This document shows, one piece after another, positions 1 through 7,816 of a stretch of DNA of 64,000 nucleotides; position 1 is the stretch's first letter, and each line of letters starts with the position of its first letter. The stretch is taken from assembly GCA_016721435.1 (NCBI GenBank), contig JADKIC010000003.1, positions 62,001 to 126,000 on the forward strand, in the 5' to 3' direction. Under the pieces are notes generated by a model. That model had not been told where the DNA came from, searched no databases, and saw only the letters and a list, made by a program, of their open reading frames with translations. Origin of the DNA: Bacteroidota bacterium. Its GTDB lineage: Bacteria > Bacteroidota > Bacteroidia > AKYH767-A > OLB10. Position numbers and translations under genes: made by a program.

Positions 1-1154
1 GTTATACTCAAAGAGGAGTTTCCGCCACTAAGGATGATGTGCATGCTGCTATCCGGAATCTGGATAAAGGCATTTTCCCTAAAGCCTTCTGCAAAATTGT
101 CCCCGACTTTCTCGGAGATGATCCGCTTTGGTGCAATATCATGCATGCGGATGGAGCAGGAACGAAGAGTAGTCTGGCTTATGCCTACTGGATGGAAACC
201 GGTAATATCAATGTCTGGAAGGGCATTGCTCAGGACGCACTGGTGATGAACCTCGATGATTTACTATGTGTAGGAGCTACCGATCGGATTTTACTGTCTT
301 CTACCATTGGTCGGAATAAGAGATTGATTCCGGGAGAAGTGATTGCGGCCATCATCAACGGAACCGAAGAACTGGTAGAGCAGTTGAGAATACACGGAAT
401 TAACATCTATACCACAGGCGGAGAAACAGCAGATGTGGGCGATATCGTGAGGACCATCATCGTTGACAGTACAGTAACCTGTCGTTTAAAGCGCAGTGAG
501 GTCATTGATAATGCAACGATCAAAGCCGGTGATGTGATTGTGGGATTAAGTTCCTCCGGACAGGCGAGCTATGAATCTTCCTATAACGGAGGCATGGGCA
601 GCAACGGACTTACCTCTGCACGACATGATGTTTTTGAAAATTATCTCGCCCTGAAATATCCTGATACCTTTGATCATGGCATCGACGCTTCACTCATCTA
701 TAACGGTGACCTACAGCTAACGGAGCGTATAGCCGAATTAGATATTGATGCAGGTCAGCTGGTATTGTCACCGACACGTACCTATGCTCCTGTTATGAAA
801 AAGATATTTGACCAGTTTCGGAGTCAGATTCATGGCATGGTGCATTGCAGCGGTGGAGGACAAACTAAAATTCTTCATTTCATCGATCAGTTGCATATTA
901 TCAAGGATCAACTTTTTCCGGTTCCTCCGCTCTTCCGTATCATTCAGGAGCAATCAAAAACCGACTGGAAAGAAATGTACCAGGTTTTTAACATGGGACA
1001 TCGGATGGAAATCTATGTAGAGCAAGAAATCGCCGGGGAGATCATCGCCATTTCAAAGAGTTTTAATATAGATGCACAAGTGATCGGCAGGGTAGAAGCC
1101 TCGGCGAAAAAACAATTAACCATTAAAAGCGATCAGGGAAAATTTACCTGGTAA
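1..1154 (+). CDS. purM: Phosphoribosylformylglycinamidine cyclo-ligase (AIR synthase), 5' partial
   Basis: Fifth step of de novo purine synthesis: ATP-dependent ring closure of FGAM to AIR in the cytosol. The reading frame is open from base 3 (YTQRGVSATKDDVH) with no start codon, so only about the first ten residues are missing. Family signatures seen are the Asp-rich metal/ATP segment HADGAGTKSSLA, the stretch QDALVMNLDDLLCVGA, the glycine-rich TGGETADVGD and the loop YNGGMGSNGLTSARHD. The C-terminal half continues to the usual end, giving about 383 visible residues, which fits the long Bacteroidota form. It ends 6 bases before prfA and probably shares a transcript with it. No frame breaks. 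Confidence 0.93.
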   Translation, partial: YTQRGVSATKDDVHAAIRNLDKGIFPKAFCKIVPDFLGDDPLWCNIMHADGAGTKSSLAYAYWMETGNINVWKGIAQDALVMNLDDLLCVGATDRILLSSTIGRNKRLIPGEVIAAIINGTEELVEQLRIHGINIYTTGGETADVGDIVRTIIVDSTVTCRLKRSEVIDNATIKAGDVIVGLSSSGQASYESSYNGGMGSNGLTSARHDVFENYLALKYPDTFDHGIDASLIYNGDLQLTERIAELDIDAGQLVLSPTRTYAPVMKKIFDQFRSQIHGMVHCSGGGQTKILHFIDQLHIIKDQLFPVPPLFRIIQEQSKTDWKEMYQVFNMGHRMEIYVEQEIAGEIIAISKSFNIDAQVIGRVEASAKKQLTIKSDQGKFTW

Positions 1155-1160
1155 TAGAAA

Positions 1161-2255
1161 ATGTCCACAGATACATTACTGGATAGACTGGCAGGGATAG
1201 AAGCCCGATTCAACGACATCGGCGTGCAGTTAGGCGATCCTGCAACGATTGCAGATCAGAAAAAGTTCCGACAACTGAATAAATCCTATCGTGATTTGGA
1301 AGAGGTGGTGAATGCCACACGCGAATACCGGAATATTTTCGTCCGCATCAACGAAGCAAAAGAAGTGCTCAGCAACGATAAGGACGAAGATTTTCGCAAC
1401 ATGGCGAAGGAAGAGTTGGAGATGCTGGAGCCTCAACTGGAAAAACTCGAAACGCATATTCAGCAATTACTCATTCCCGCCGATCCCGAAGACAGCAGGA
1501 ATGCCATTCTTGAAATTCGGGCCGGTACAGGAGGAGATGAAGCGAGTATTTTTGCGGGAGATCTCTTCAGAATGTATCAGCGCTATTGTGAGAACAAAGG
1601 ATGGAAAACAGAATTGGTCGACTACAACGATGGCAATACCGGCGGCTATAAAGAGATCGTGATGGAAGTGACCGGAGAGAAAGCCTACGGGGTATTGAAA
1701 TACGAAAGCGGTGTGCATCGCGTACAACGTGTCCCTGCTACAGAGACACAAGGTCGTATTCACACCTCTGCAGCAACGGTAGTCGTGTTACCGGAAGCCG
1801 ATGAATTTGATGGAGTAGATATCAACCCTGCTGATCTGGAATATCAAACAGCGCGTTCGAGTGGAGCCGGTGGACAGAATGTAAATAAAGTAGAAACCAA
1901 GGTCCAGCTGACACATAAACCAAGTGGAATCGTCATTACCTGTCAGGTCGCAAGATCGCAGCATGCCAACCGCGATATGGCACTGCAGTTACTGCGTTCT
2001 AAATTGTATGAGATAGAATACACCAAGCGCATGGATGAAGTAGCACGTCGCCGCAAAACCCTCGTCAGCACCGGCGACAGATCCGCGAAAATTCGCACGT
2101 ATAACTACCCGCAGAGCCGCGTTACCGATCACCGTATCGGATTCACGAGTCACAACCTCCCTGCCGTCATGAACGGAGACATTCAGGACTTTATCGATGC
2201 ATTGCAATTCGCGGAAAATGCGGAGAAAATGAAAGAAGAAAATATGGTTGGGTAA
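1161..2255 (+). CDS. prfA: Peptide chain release factor 1
   Basis: Recognises UAA/UAG in the ribosomal A site and triggers peptidyl-tRNA hydrolysis. The 364-residue frame has the RF1 stop-codon anticodon PAT at residues 192-194 (RF2 would have SPF) and the catalytic GGQ at 237-239 inside SSGAGGQNVNKVETK. The acidic coiled N-terminal domain occupies roughly residues 1-110. The start ATG lies 6 bases after the purM stop, so translation probably depends on the upstream gene; there is no clear Shine-Dalgarno. The length is normal for the family. The glutamine of GGQ is usually methylated by PrmC, which is not in this window. Confidence 0.97.
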   Translation: MSTDTLLDRLAGIEARFNDIGVQLGDPATIADQKKFRQLNKSYRDLEEVVNATREYRNIFVRINEAKEVLSNDKDEDFRNMAKEELEMLEPQLEKLETHIQQLLIPADPEDSRNAILEIRAGTGGDEASIFAGDLFRMYQRYCENKGWKTELVDYNDGNTGGYKEIVMEVTGEKAYGVLKYESGVHRVQRVPATETQGRIHTSAATVVVLPEADEFDGVDINPADLEYQTARSSGAGGQNVNKVETKVQLTHKPSGIVITCQVARSQHANRDMALQLLRSKLYEIEYTKRMDEVARRRKTLVSTGDRSAKIRTYNYPQSRVTDHRIGFTSHNLPAVMNGDIQDFIDALQFAENAEKMKEENMVG

Positions 2256-2404
2256 TTTGAAAATTTTATAATTTGAAAATTTGAAAATGAGTTTATTGGG
2301 AAATGTGTATATGTGGAAGTGATATTATTATTTTGATTATTAACAGTCGGGATGTTTTTTTGGATGATGTATTGTAGTGGAATTATAGAATTAATATTGA
2401 AAAC

Positions 2405-2441
2405 ACCGCTGCGCTCGCTGCGAAACCGCTGCGTACGCCGC
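2405..2441. repeat. CGCnGCG-rich short repeat before pyrF
   Basis: Repeated CGCTGCG/CGCCGCG heptamers in an otherwise AT-rich spacer (2256-2465). They resemble the cores of the 97-bp tandem repeat at 43056-43322. No coding sense is seen. Confidence 0.5.
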
Positions 2442-2465
2442 GATAATTTATAAACGAAGATTACT

Positions 2466-3290
2466 TTGAATCGTCAGGAACTCTTTCAGCAGATTGTCAG
2501 GAAACGCAGTTACTTGTGTATTGGCCTCGACACGGACATCACCAAAATCCCGAAGCATTTGCTGGAGTTGGAGGATCCGGTTTTTGAATTCAACAAGGCC
2601 ATCATCGAAGCGACGCAGGATCTTTGTGTGGCGTATAAACCCAATCTTGCTTTTTACGAGAGTCTGGGTTCACGTGGTTGGAAGAGTCTGGAGAAGACCA
2701 TGGAGATTATTCCGGGAGATATTTTCACCATCGCCGATGCCAAGCGCGGAGATATCGGTAATACGTCGGCGTTATATGCACGGGCCTTCTTTCAGCAGAT
2801 GCATTTCGATGCGGTAACGGTGGCGCCTTATATGGGAGAAGATTCTGTAAAGCCCTTTATCGGATTTGAAAATAAATGGGTGATCCTCCTGGCCCTCACT
2901 TCCAACCCCGGAGCTATGGACTTTCAATTGAACAAGCAGGAGGGAGGCGAGCAACTCTACGAAGCCGTAATGCAAAAGGCGCAAGGTTGGGGAAATCCGG
3001 ATCAACTGATGTTCGTTTGCGGAGCTACGCGTGCAGAAGAATTTAAACATTTAAGAGAAATAGCACCAGAAAGTTTTTTCCTCGTTCCCGGTGTAGGAGC
3101 ACAGGGCGGTGATCTATCCGCCATCTCACGGTCAGGCATGAACGCACAATGCGGATTACTCGTCAACTCCTCCCGCCAAATCATCTACGCCTCCACCGGA
3201 CCAGACTTCGCCTCCGCCGCCCGCACGGAAGCCTTAAAAGTCCAGCAAGAAATGAAAAATCTCCTCGAAGAAACCGACCTGCTTTCATAA
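2466..3290 (+). CDS. pyrF: Orotidine 5'-phosphate decarboxylase (type 2)
   Basis: Final step of UMP synthesis, decarboxylating OMP in the cytosol. Residues 1-274 match the longer subfamily-2 enzymes. The catalytic Asp-Lys-Asp tetrad segment DAKRGDIGNTS is seen with D91, K93 and D96; PYMGEDSVKPF and the phosphate-loop region VPGVGAQGGD follow. The start is TTG at 2466 (protein MNRQELFQQIV...); an in-frame stop shortly upstream and no ATG before the conserved CIGLDTD stretch support this rare start. It follows prfA on the same strand after a 210-base AT-rich spacer. A long inverted repeat lies just downstream. Confidence 0.95.
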   Translation: MNRQELFQQIVRKRSYLCIGLDTDITKIPKHLLELEDPVFEFNKAIIEATQDLCVAYKPNLAFYESLGSRGWKSLEKTMEIIPGDIFTIADAKRGDIGNTSALYARAFFQQMHFDAVTVAPYMGEDSVKPFIGFENKWVILLALTSNPGAMDFQLNKQEGGEQLYEAVMQKAQGWGNPDQLMFVCGATRAEEFKHLREIAPESFFLVPGVGAQGGDLSAISRSGMNAQCGLLVNSSRQIIYASTGPDFASAARTEALKVQQEMKNLLEETDLLS

Positions 3291-3309
3291 CAATTCAGAC
3301 CTTCTTGTG

Positions 3310-3400
3310 CACCACTAAGTCACTGAGGACACGTAGAGCACTAAGAAAAAGGAAGAATCCTTAGTGTAACTTAGTGAACTTAGTGCCTTAGTGGTTAAAA
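3310..3400. terminator. Long imperfect inverted repeat between convergent genes
   Basis: The left arm (3310-3345, ACCACTAAGTCACTGAGG...) and right arm (3359-3400, repeated CTTAGTG units ending CTTAGTGGTTAAAA) are imperfect complements separated by about 13 bases. It sits between the ends of pyrF (+) and the minus-strand T9SS gene, so a bidirectional terminator is a reasonable reading. The right arm belongs to a family of degenerate repeats ending GGTTAA (see 5128 and 14015). Confidence 0.5.
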
Positions 3401-3436
3401 AGGAAAATTCCTTCGAAGACGACGATCTCTATGCAA

Positions 3437-4971
3437 CTAAAATTTGATAGTTTTTGACGAAACACTTTCAACATCAGTAATTAAATTGACAAAATAAACC
3501 CCCTTCGCCACCGTATTCATCGGTATCTCTCCCGTCACATACCCTCCCGCTATCACCTCAATTTTTTTCTCGTACACCAACCTCCCTTCCATATCAAACA
3601 ACCGCAAACTCCCCGTTCTTCCTTTGAGTTTGGAGGCGTTGACGTGAATCATATTCCACTCACTATTATACCATGCCTGAAAAAACACCTGCTGCTCAGG
3701 TACATTATCATCCACCCCCACACTCAGCGTATCACAAGGCGAGCCCACCCATGCCCCGAGTTCGTAATCGGGATTGTTGGGGAGGCCAACATAAGTTCTG
3801 GCGCCACCTAGGTAAAAACTAAAGGGTTGAAAATCGCAAGCAACGCCGAGTGAATCGGGTTGATTGATGACGGAGAGATGTGTGTTGTAGACGTTGTATG
3901 AGGTATCCTGATAAGGGTAATAATTTAAATAATTAGCAGCTATATATAGTTTATCATCAGGGGCTTTACGAATAGAACCAAGACCAATTATTGTATTCGG
4001 CGAGCCATAAATATGTGTTTTGCTTGTAGCAATATTTGTTGCCGATAAATCAAACTGGTATAAAGAATCAGTACCACCTAATGTGCTATACTGAGAAAAA
4101 GCAGAAACATACAATTTTATTTCATCTGGCGATAAGCCCATTGAATTATAATAAGGATAGGGTTGAGTTGAAGAAGGTGATTGAATAATAACCGGATTGG
4201 AAAATTGGCCTGTGCATCTATCAAAACTTAGGAATTCCAGAGCACCAGCCCAGGTACAAAGAAAAAGCTTTGAACCATTTTGATTGAATAATAAATGGCC
4301 TCCGCCATCATTATTCATAACACCAATATATTGTGTTTGAAAAAGTGTTGGTCCATTTTCATTAATGAGGTAAACATGAAAGCGATTATTGTAATTTAGT
4401 TGTGACCCTGGATTCCAATCCTTAAATATAACCCACCAATCTCTACCATTACCATGTTTTACTGCCAATCCATCGAAAGCCGGAAGATTATTAAGTTGAA
4501 TATTTTTTGAACAACAAGGCCTGAATCAATGTTAGTCTTGTAATTGATTATGCTATAATATAGACCAAACGGATCAATTCCGCCAACAACAATATTTGAA
4601 AACAAAAATGCAATTGAATCACTACTTGGTTTTGGAACAAATAATATGGAATGATACCAAGGTTCAAAAAAGATCGAATCGCCATTTAATACTTTAGTAT
4701 GAAACTTATTGTAAACTCTGCACCTAGTTTGTGAAGTTCCATCGGATAAATAACCTGCATAAAGAAGAAGTGTATTATTGCTATCGCATAAGCTTGAAGT
4801 ACCACTTCTTCCTTTATTCATTGAAATAAATGTGCTAGGGTTTGAAGGATTGCTCCAGTCAATATCCGCCGAATCTCCAAACACCAAACATCTCCTTTGA
4901 ACTGCGCCACCACCTTCCCACCCCAAAACCGCAGTCATCAACAACAAAGCGCAAAAGAATTTTTTCATCAC
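3437..4971 (-). CDS. T9SS-secreted beta-propeller-like protein, one frameshift
   Basis: The N-terminus is a signal peptide (MMKKFFCALLLMTAVLG). The body has repeated hydrophobic/Asn-Gly stretches (GGHLLFNQNGSKLFL, NSMGLSPDEIKLYVS, IRKAPDDKLYIAAN) like the blades of WD40/PQQ-type propellers. The C-terminus LRLFDMEGRLVYEKK...GVYFVNLITD...KTIKF is a type-A T9SS sorting domain, so the protein is probably exported and attached to the cell surface. The frame breaks at a run of six T (4503-4508); adding one base there joins the two halves as QKNIQLNNLPAFDGLAVKHG. The single indel in a homopolymer looks like a consensus error. Ligand unknown. Confidence 0.75.
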
Positions 4972-5049
4972 AATAAAATTACGGAAAAACTTTGAAAACT
5001 CGCAAACTCAATAAAATTCTGGTGGGCCGCAGATCGGAACGAAGTGAAG

Positions 5050-5085
5050 ATCCCGAGTGGAGCGCTCAGCGCGGAACCTCGGGAT
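5050..5085. repeat. Inverted repeat ATCCCGAG...CTCGGGAT
   Basis: Eight-base arms ATCCCGAG (5050-5057) and CTCGGGAT (5078-5085) enclose 20 bases that contain the palindrome GAGCGCTC. It would fold as a strong hairpin. I recall hairpins of this ATCCCGAG type in the intergenic DNA of other Bacteroidota; that is memory, not a search. Confidence 0.6.
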
Positions 5086-5127
5086 TGACGGTTGATTTAC
5101 CAACAGGCCCTCCGTTTTTATGATAAA

Positions 5128-5170
5128 TCCCTGCGATCCCTGCGCATCCCTTGCGACCTTGCGGTTAACA
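5128..5170. repeat. Degenerate CCTGCG repeat ending GCGGTTAACA
   Basis: Four units of (A/C)CCCTGCG-type sequence run into TTGCGGTTAAC. The layout equals that of the CTTAGTG repeats at 3359-3400 and the CTCTGTG repeats at 14015-14060, with a different core but the same GGTTAA end. Confidence 0.5.
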
Positions 5171-5325
5171 TAAAACAAATTCGCCTATATAAAACAGAGG
5201 AATTGAGGAATTAATACAGGTTGTCCATAAGCCTCAGGATGATGAGTGCATTTCCTGAAGCCTCGGGCTAATGATTATTTATTGATGAATGAAAATTAAT
5301 TTGATGCATTGCATTCTAAGTGGTG

Positions 5326-5367
5326 TCGCGCGGAGTCGCAAAGCCGCAGAGCAAAGCCGCAGAGATT
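5326..5367. repeat. Degenerate CGCAAAGCCGCAGAG repeat
   Basis: Two near-exact copies of GCAAAGCCGCAGAG follow GTCGCGCGGAGTC. It is another member of the GC-rich, short-period repeats scattered between genes here. Confidence 0.5.
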
Positions 5368-5489
5368 CCTGCAACAAGCTGAACGATAACTGCACAGAAT
5401 AATCTTGAATTCTGATTCGTAACTAAACTACTCTTCTATTAAAATTTAATTGAATCATCCTGACTTTCGTATTTTCGTAAAACTTTCGT

Positions 5490-5511
5490 ACCTGCCTGCC
5501 GGCAGGCAGGT
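5490..5511. repeat. Perfect palindrome CCTGCCTGCCGGCAGGCAGG, copy 1
   Basis: A 20-base perfect palindrome (22 with the flanking A/T pair), flanked on both sides by TTTCGTA. The same palindrome with the same flanks recurs at 7772-7791. Reading through it gives the peptide LPAGRQV in spurious frames. Confidence 0.85.
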
Positions 5512-5590
5512 TTCGTATTCCGTTTTCCGTTTTTAAACGACTACAAGTATTTCCCCCACTATTGTTTTGACAATACATTTTCTTTGCTTC

Positions 5591-6499
5591 ATGAAAACAA
5601 GTAGATTCCGTCATGTATGGATGTCGTATTTTACATACACCAGAAGTGAGAAGAATGCAGCGATGGTATTGACAGGATTGTTGTTGGTGATGCAAACCTA
5701 TTTATGGTTTCGGCATTATACAGATGTGCCGGGGGAATATCAACTGACTGCTGAGGAAGCGCGACAATTTCAACAACTGGAAGGTCAGAAGAATTCGAAA
5801 TCGTTTAAACGAGAAGAGGCTGCTTCTGTTAAATCGAAACCTGTCCTCACGGTTTTTGATCCGAACGAAACAGATTCCGCCGGATTTGTTGCCTTGGGGA
5901 TGAGTCCAAAGCAGGCCGCCTCCTTGTTACGTTACCGCGATCGCATTGGTGGTTTCAAGGATAAAGCAGCTGTTCAAAAAGTAAAAGTCCTCAAGCCGGA
6001 GTTGTATGCGCAGTGGGAGCCGTTTATAGATTTAAAGAAAGTGGAAGCACCACCGGCGAAGCAGAAGTCGGGTTTGTTTCAGAAGAAAAAACAAGAATTG
6101 CCCATTCTCGATCTCAACCGGGCGGATACGATCGCTTTGCAGGACTTGCCATTGATTGGTTCCGGTCGGGCCCGGGCGATTGCGAATTACCGTGAACGAT
6201 TGGGAGGATATATTTCGGTGGAGCAATTACAGGAGGTAAAGGCTATTCCTGATTCTGTTTATGAGGTTATTCTGCCCTATCTCAAAGTGGTGAGCGGTCC
6301 TTACAGGAAACTAGATATCAATCATTTGCCCGCTGATAGTTTACGGCATCCTTATCTCAATAAACAATTGGCCAGGATGATCGTTTCTTACAGAGAACAG
6401 CATGGAGTTTTCAAAACTTATCAAGATCTCGGTAAGCTTCCCTTGGTGAATGCCGAAATCCTCAGTAAACTTGCACCCTATTTAACCTTTAACCCTTAG
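5591..6499 (+). CDS. Membrane-anchored helix-hairpin-helix (ComEA-like) protein
   Basis: About 302 residues from ATG 5591 (MKTSRFRHVW); an earlier in-frame ATG at 5567 would only add eight residues. One membrane segment lies near the N-terminus (AAMVLTGLLLVMQTYLWF). Three helix-hairpin-helix units follow, each built as LDLNRAD-x-L-x-x-L-P-x-I-G-x-x-x-A-x-x-I-x-x-YR-x-x-x-GG(Y/F), the second being the best preserved (LDLNRADTIALQDLPLIGSGRARAI). Such domains bind DNA backbone nonspecifically; ComEA proteins do so outside the inner membrane during DNA uptake. A role in DNA uptake is an inference from the domain. It ends 5 bases before the acyl-CoA dehydrogenase, suggesting one transcript. Confidence 0.8.
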   Translation: MKTSRFRHVWMSYFTYTRSEKNAAMVLTGLLLVMQTYLWFRHYTDVPGEYQLTAEEARQFQQLEGQKNSKSFKREEAASVKSKPVLTVFDPNETDSAGFVALGMSPKQAASLLRYRDRIGGFKDKAAVQKVKVLKPELYAQWEPFIDLKKVEAPPAKQKSGLFQKKKQELPILDLNRADTIALQDLPLIGSGRARAIANYRERLGGYISVEQLQEVKAIPDSVYEVILPYLKVVSGPYRKLDINHLPADSLRHPYLNKQLARMIVSYREQHGVFKTYQDLGKLPLVNAEILSKLAPYLTFNP

Positions 6500-6504
6500 T
6501 ACAT

Positions 6505-7647
6505 ATGGACTTCAGGCCCACCGAAAGCCAGGAACTTATTGCTCAAACCGTTCGTGATTTTGCTGAGAAGCATATTCGCCCAAATCTCATGGACTGGGAT
6601 GAGAGTCAGCGCTTTCCCATTGAGATTTTTAAGAAACTCGGGGAATTGGGTTTGATGGGTGTCCTGGTTCCGGAAAAATATCATGGGGCGGGCTTGAGTT
6701 ATTTTGAGTACGTCACGGCGATTCAGGAGTTGGCCAGGGTTTGTGGTTCTGTGGGTTTGTCGATGGCTGCGCATAATTCACTGTGCACCGGACATATCAT
6801 GACTTTCGGAAATGAGGAGCAGAAGGAAAAATATCTTCCGAAGCTGGCAACGGCAGAGTGGATCGGCGCCTGGGGATTAACGGAAGCCAATACCGGATCA
6901 GATGCATTGCGCATGCGGGTGGTGGCGAAGCAGGATGGTGATCATTGGATATTGAATGGTGCCAAGAACTGGATTACGCATGGTATCAGCGGAGATGTTG
7001 CAGTGGTGTTAGCAAGGACCGGTGAGTTGCTCGATTCACGAGGCATCTCGGCGTTTGTTGTTGATCGCGGTACTCCCGGATTCAAAGCAGGGAAGAAAGA
7101 AAATAAATTAGGCATGCGTGCTTCTGAAACAGCGGAGATGATTTTCGAAGATTGCCGTATTCATAAGAGTCAGTTGCTCGGTAATGTTGGTGATGGATTT
7201 ATTCAGGCGATGAAAGTATTGGATGGAGGAAGAATTTCGATTGCTGCATTATCATTGGGAATCGCTAAGGGGGCCTTCGATGCATCGGTGAAGTATTCAC
7301 AGGAGCGCGAGCAGTTCGGACAACCGATTTCTAATTTCCAGGCGATCTCTTTTAAGCTGGCGGATATGGCTACACAAATTGAAGCAGCGGAATTGTTAAC
7401 GATGCAAGCAGCGGATCTCAAAATCCGTGGCGAGAAAATGACGAAGCAAAGTGCTTTCGCCAAATACTATGCTTCAGAGGTAGCAGTACGTTGCTCCACA
7501 GAAGCCGTACAAATTTTCGGAGGCTATGGGTACACAAAAGATTTCCCGGTTGAAAAATTCTATCGCGATTCTAAACTCTGCACCATCGGCGAAGGCACCA
7601 GCGAAATCCAAAAACTCGTCATCGCAAGAGACATTCTCAAAGCTTAA
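6505..7647 (+). CDS. Acyl-CoA dehydrogenase
   Basis: FAD flavoprotein oxidising acyl-CoA to 2-enoyl-CoA in beta-oxidation or branched-chain amino acid breakdown. All three domains are present in 380 residues: N-terminal helices (MDFRPTESQELIAQTVRDFA), the FAD/substrate strand domain (AWGLTEANTGSDALRMR, WILNGAKNWITHG) and the C-terminal helical domain (EREQFGQPISNFQAI, QIFGGYGYTKDFPVEKFYRD). The catalytic base is probably E363 in GEGTSEIQ, the position used by short-chain and butyryl-type enzymes. Substrate cannot be fixed from the sequence. It begins 5 bases after the helix-hairpin-helix gene and is followed by a hairpin at 7684-7713. Confidence 0.93.
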   Translation: MDFRPTESQELIAQTVRDFAEKHIRPNLMDWDESQRFPIEIFKKLGELGLMGVLVPEKYHGAGLSYFEYVTAIQELARVCGSVGLSMAAHNSLCTGHIMTFGNEEQKEKYLPKLATAEWIGAWGLTEANTGSDALRMRVVAKQDGDHWILNGAKNWITHGISGDVAVVLARTGELLDSRGISAFVVDRGTPGFKAGKKENKLGMRASETAEMIFEDCRIHKSQLLGNVGDGFIQAMKVLDGGRISIAALSLGIAKGAFDASVKYSQEREQFGQPISNFQAISFKLADMATQIEAAELLTMQAADLKIRGEKMTKQSAFAKYYASEVAVRCSTEAVQIFGGYGYTKDFPVEKFYRDSKLCTIGEGTSEIQKLVIARDILKA

Positions 7648-7683
7648 AAATTTTCTTGCATCAATACCGTTTAAGGAACACTG

Positions 7684-7713
7684 ATCCCGCGTTGCGGGAT
7701 ACGCGTATTTTTT
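7684..7713 (+). terminator. Probable terminator after acyl-CoA dehydrogenase
   Basis: The stem ATCCCGC/GCGGGAT (7684-7690/7694-7700), loop GTT, is followed 8 bases later by a T-rich run (ATTTTTTA). It lies between convergent genes. Confidence 0.5.
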
Positions 7714-7770
7714 ATGATGTACACTGATTCATTCGCGAATTCGTATTTCGCACTTTCGTACCCCTTTCGT

Positions 7771-7792
7771 ACCTGCCTGCCGGCAGGCAGGT
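7771..7792. repeat. Perfect palindrome CCTGCCTGCCGGCAGGCAGG, copy 2
   Basis: Second copy of the palindrome at 5490, again flanked by CTTTCGTA and TTTCGTA. Both copies sit downstream or between genes, 2.3 kb apart. Confidence 0.85.
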
Positions 7793-7816
7793 TTCGTAAC
7801 CCCCCTGAGGTTATTT

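Larger units (their letters stand above)
4972..5590. other. Repeat-rich intergenic spacer without genes
   Basis: This 619-base spacer between divergent genes has no credible coding frame. It holds four structured repeats, listed separately (5050-5085, 5128-5170, 5326-5367, 5490-5511). The minus-strand frame across 5423-5695 encodes LPAGRQV from the 5490 palindrome and is a shadow. Confidence 0.7.

Noticed and set aside
5423..5695. Minus-strand frame with LPAGRQV (also 7671-7877)
   Set aside because: The peptide comes from reading through the palindromic repeat; no start context or family, and it overlaps real genes or repeats.
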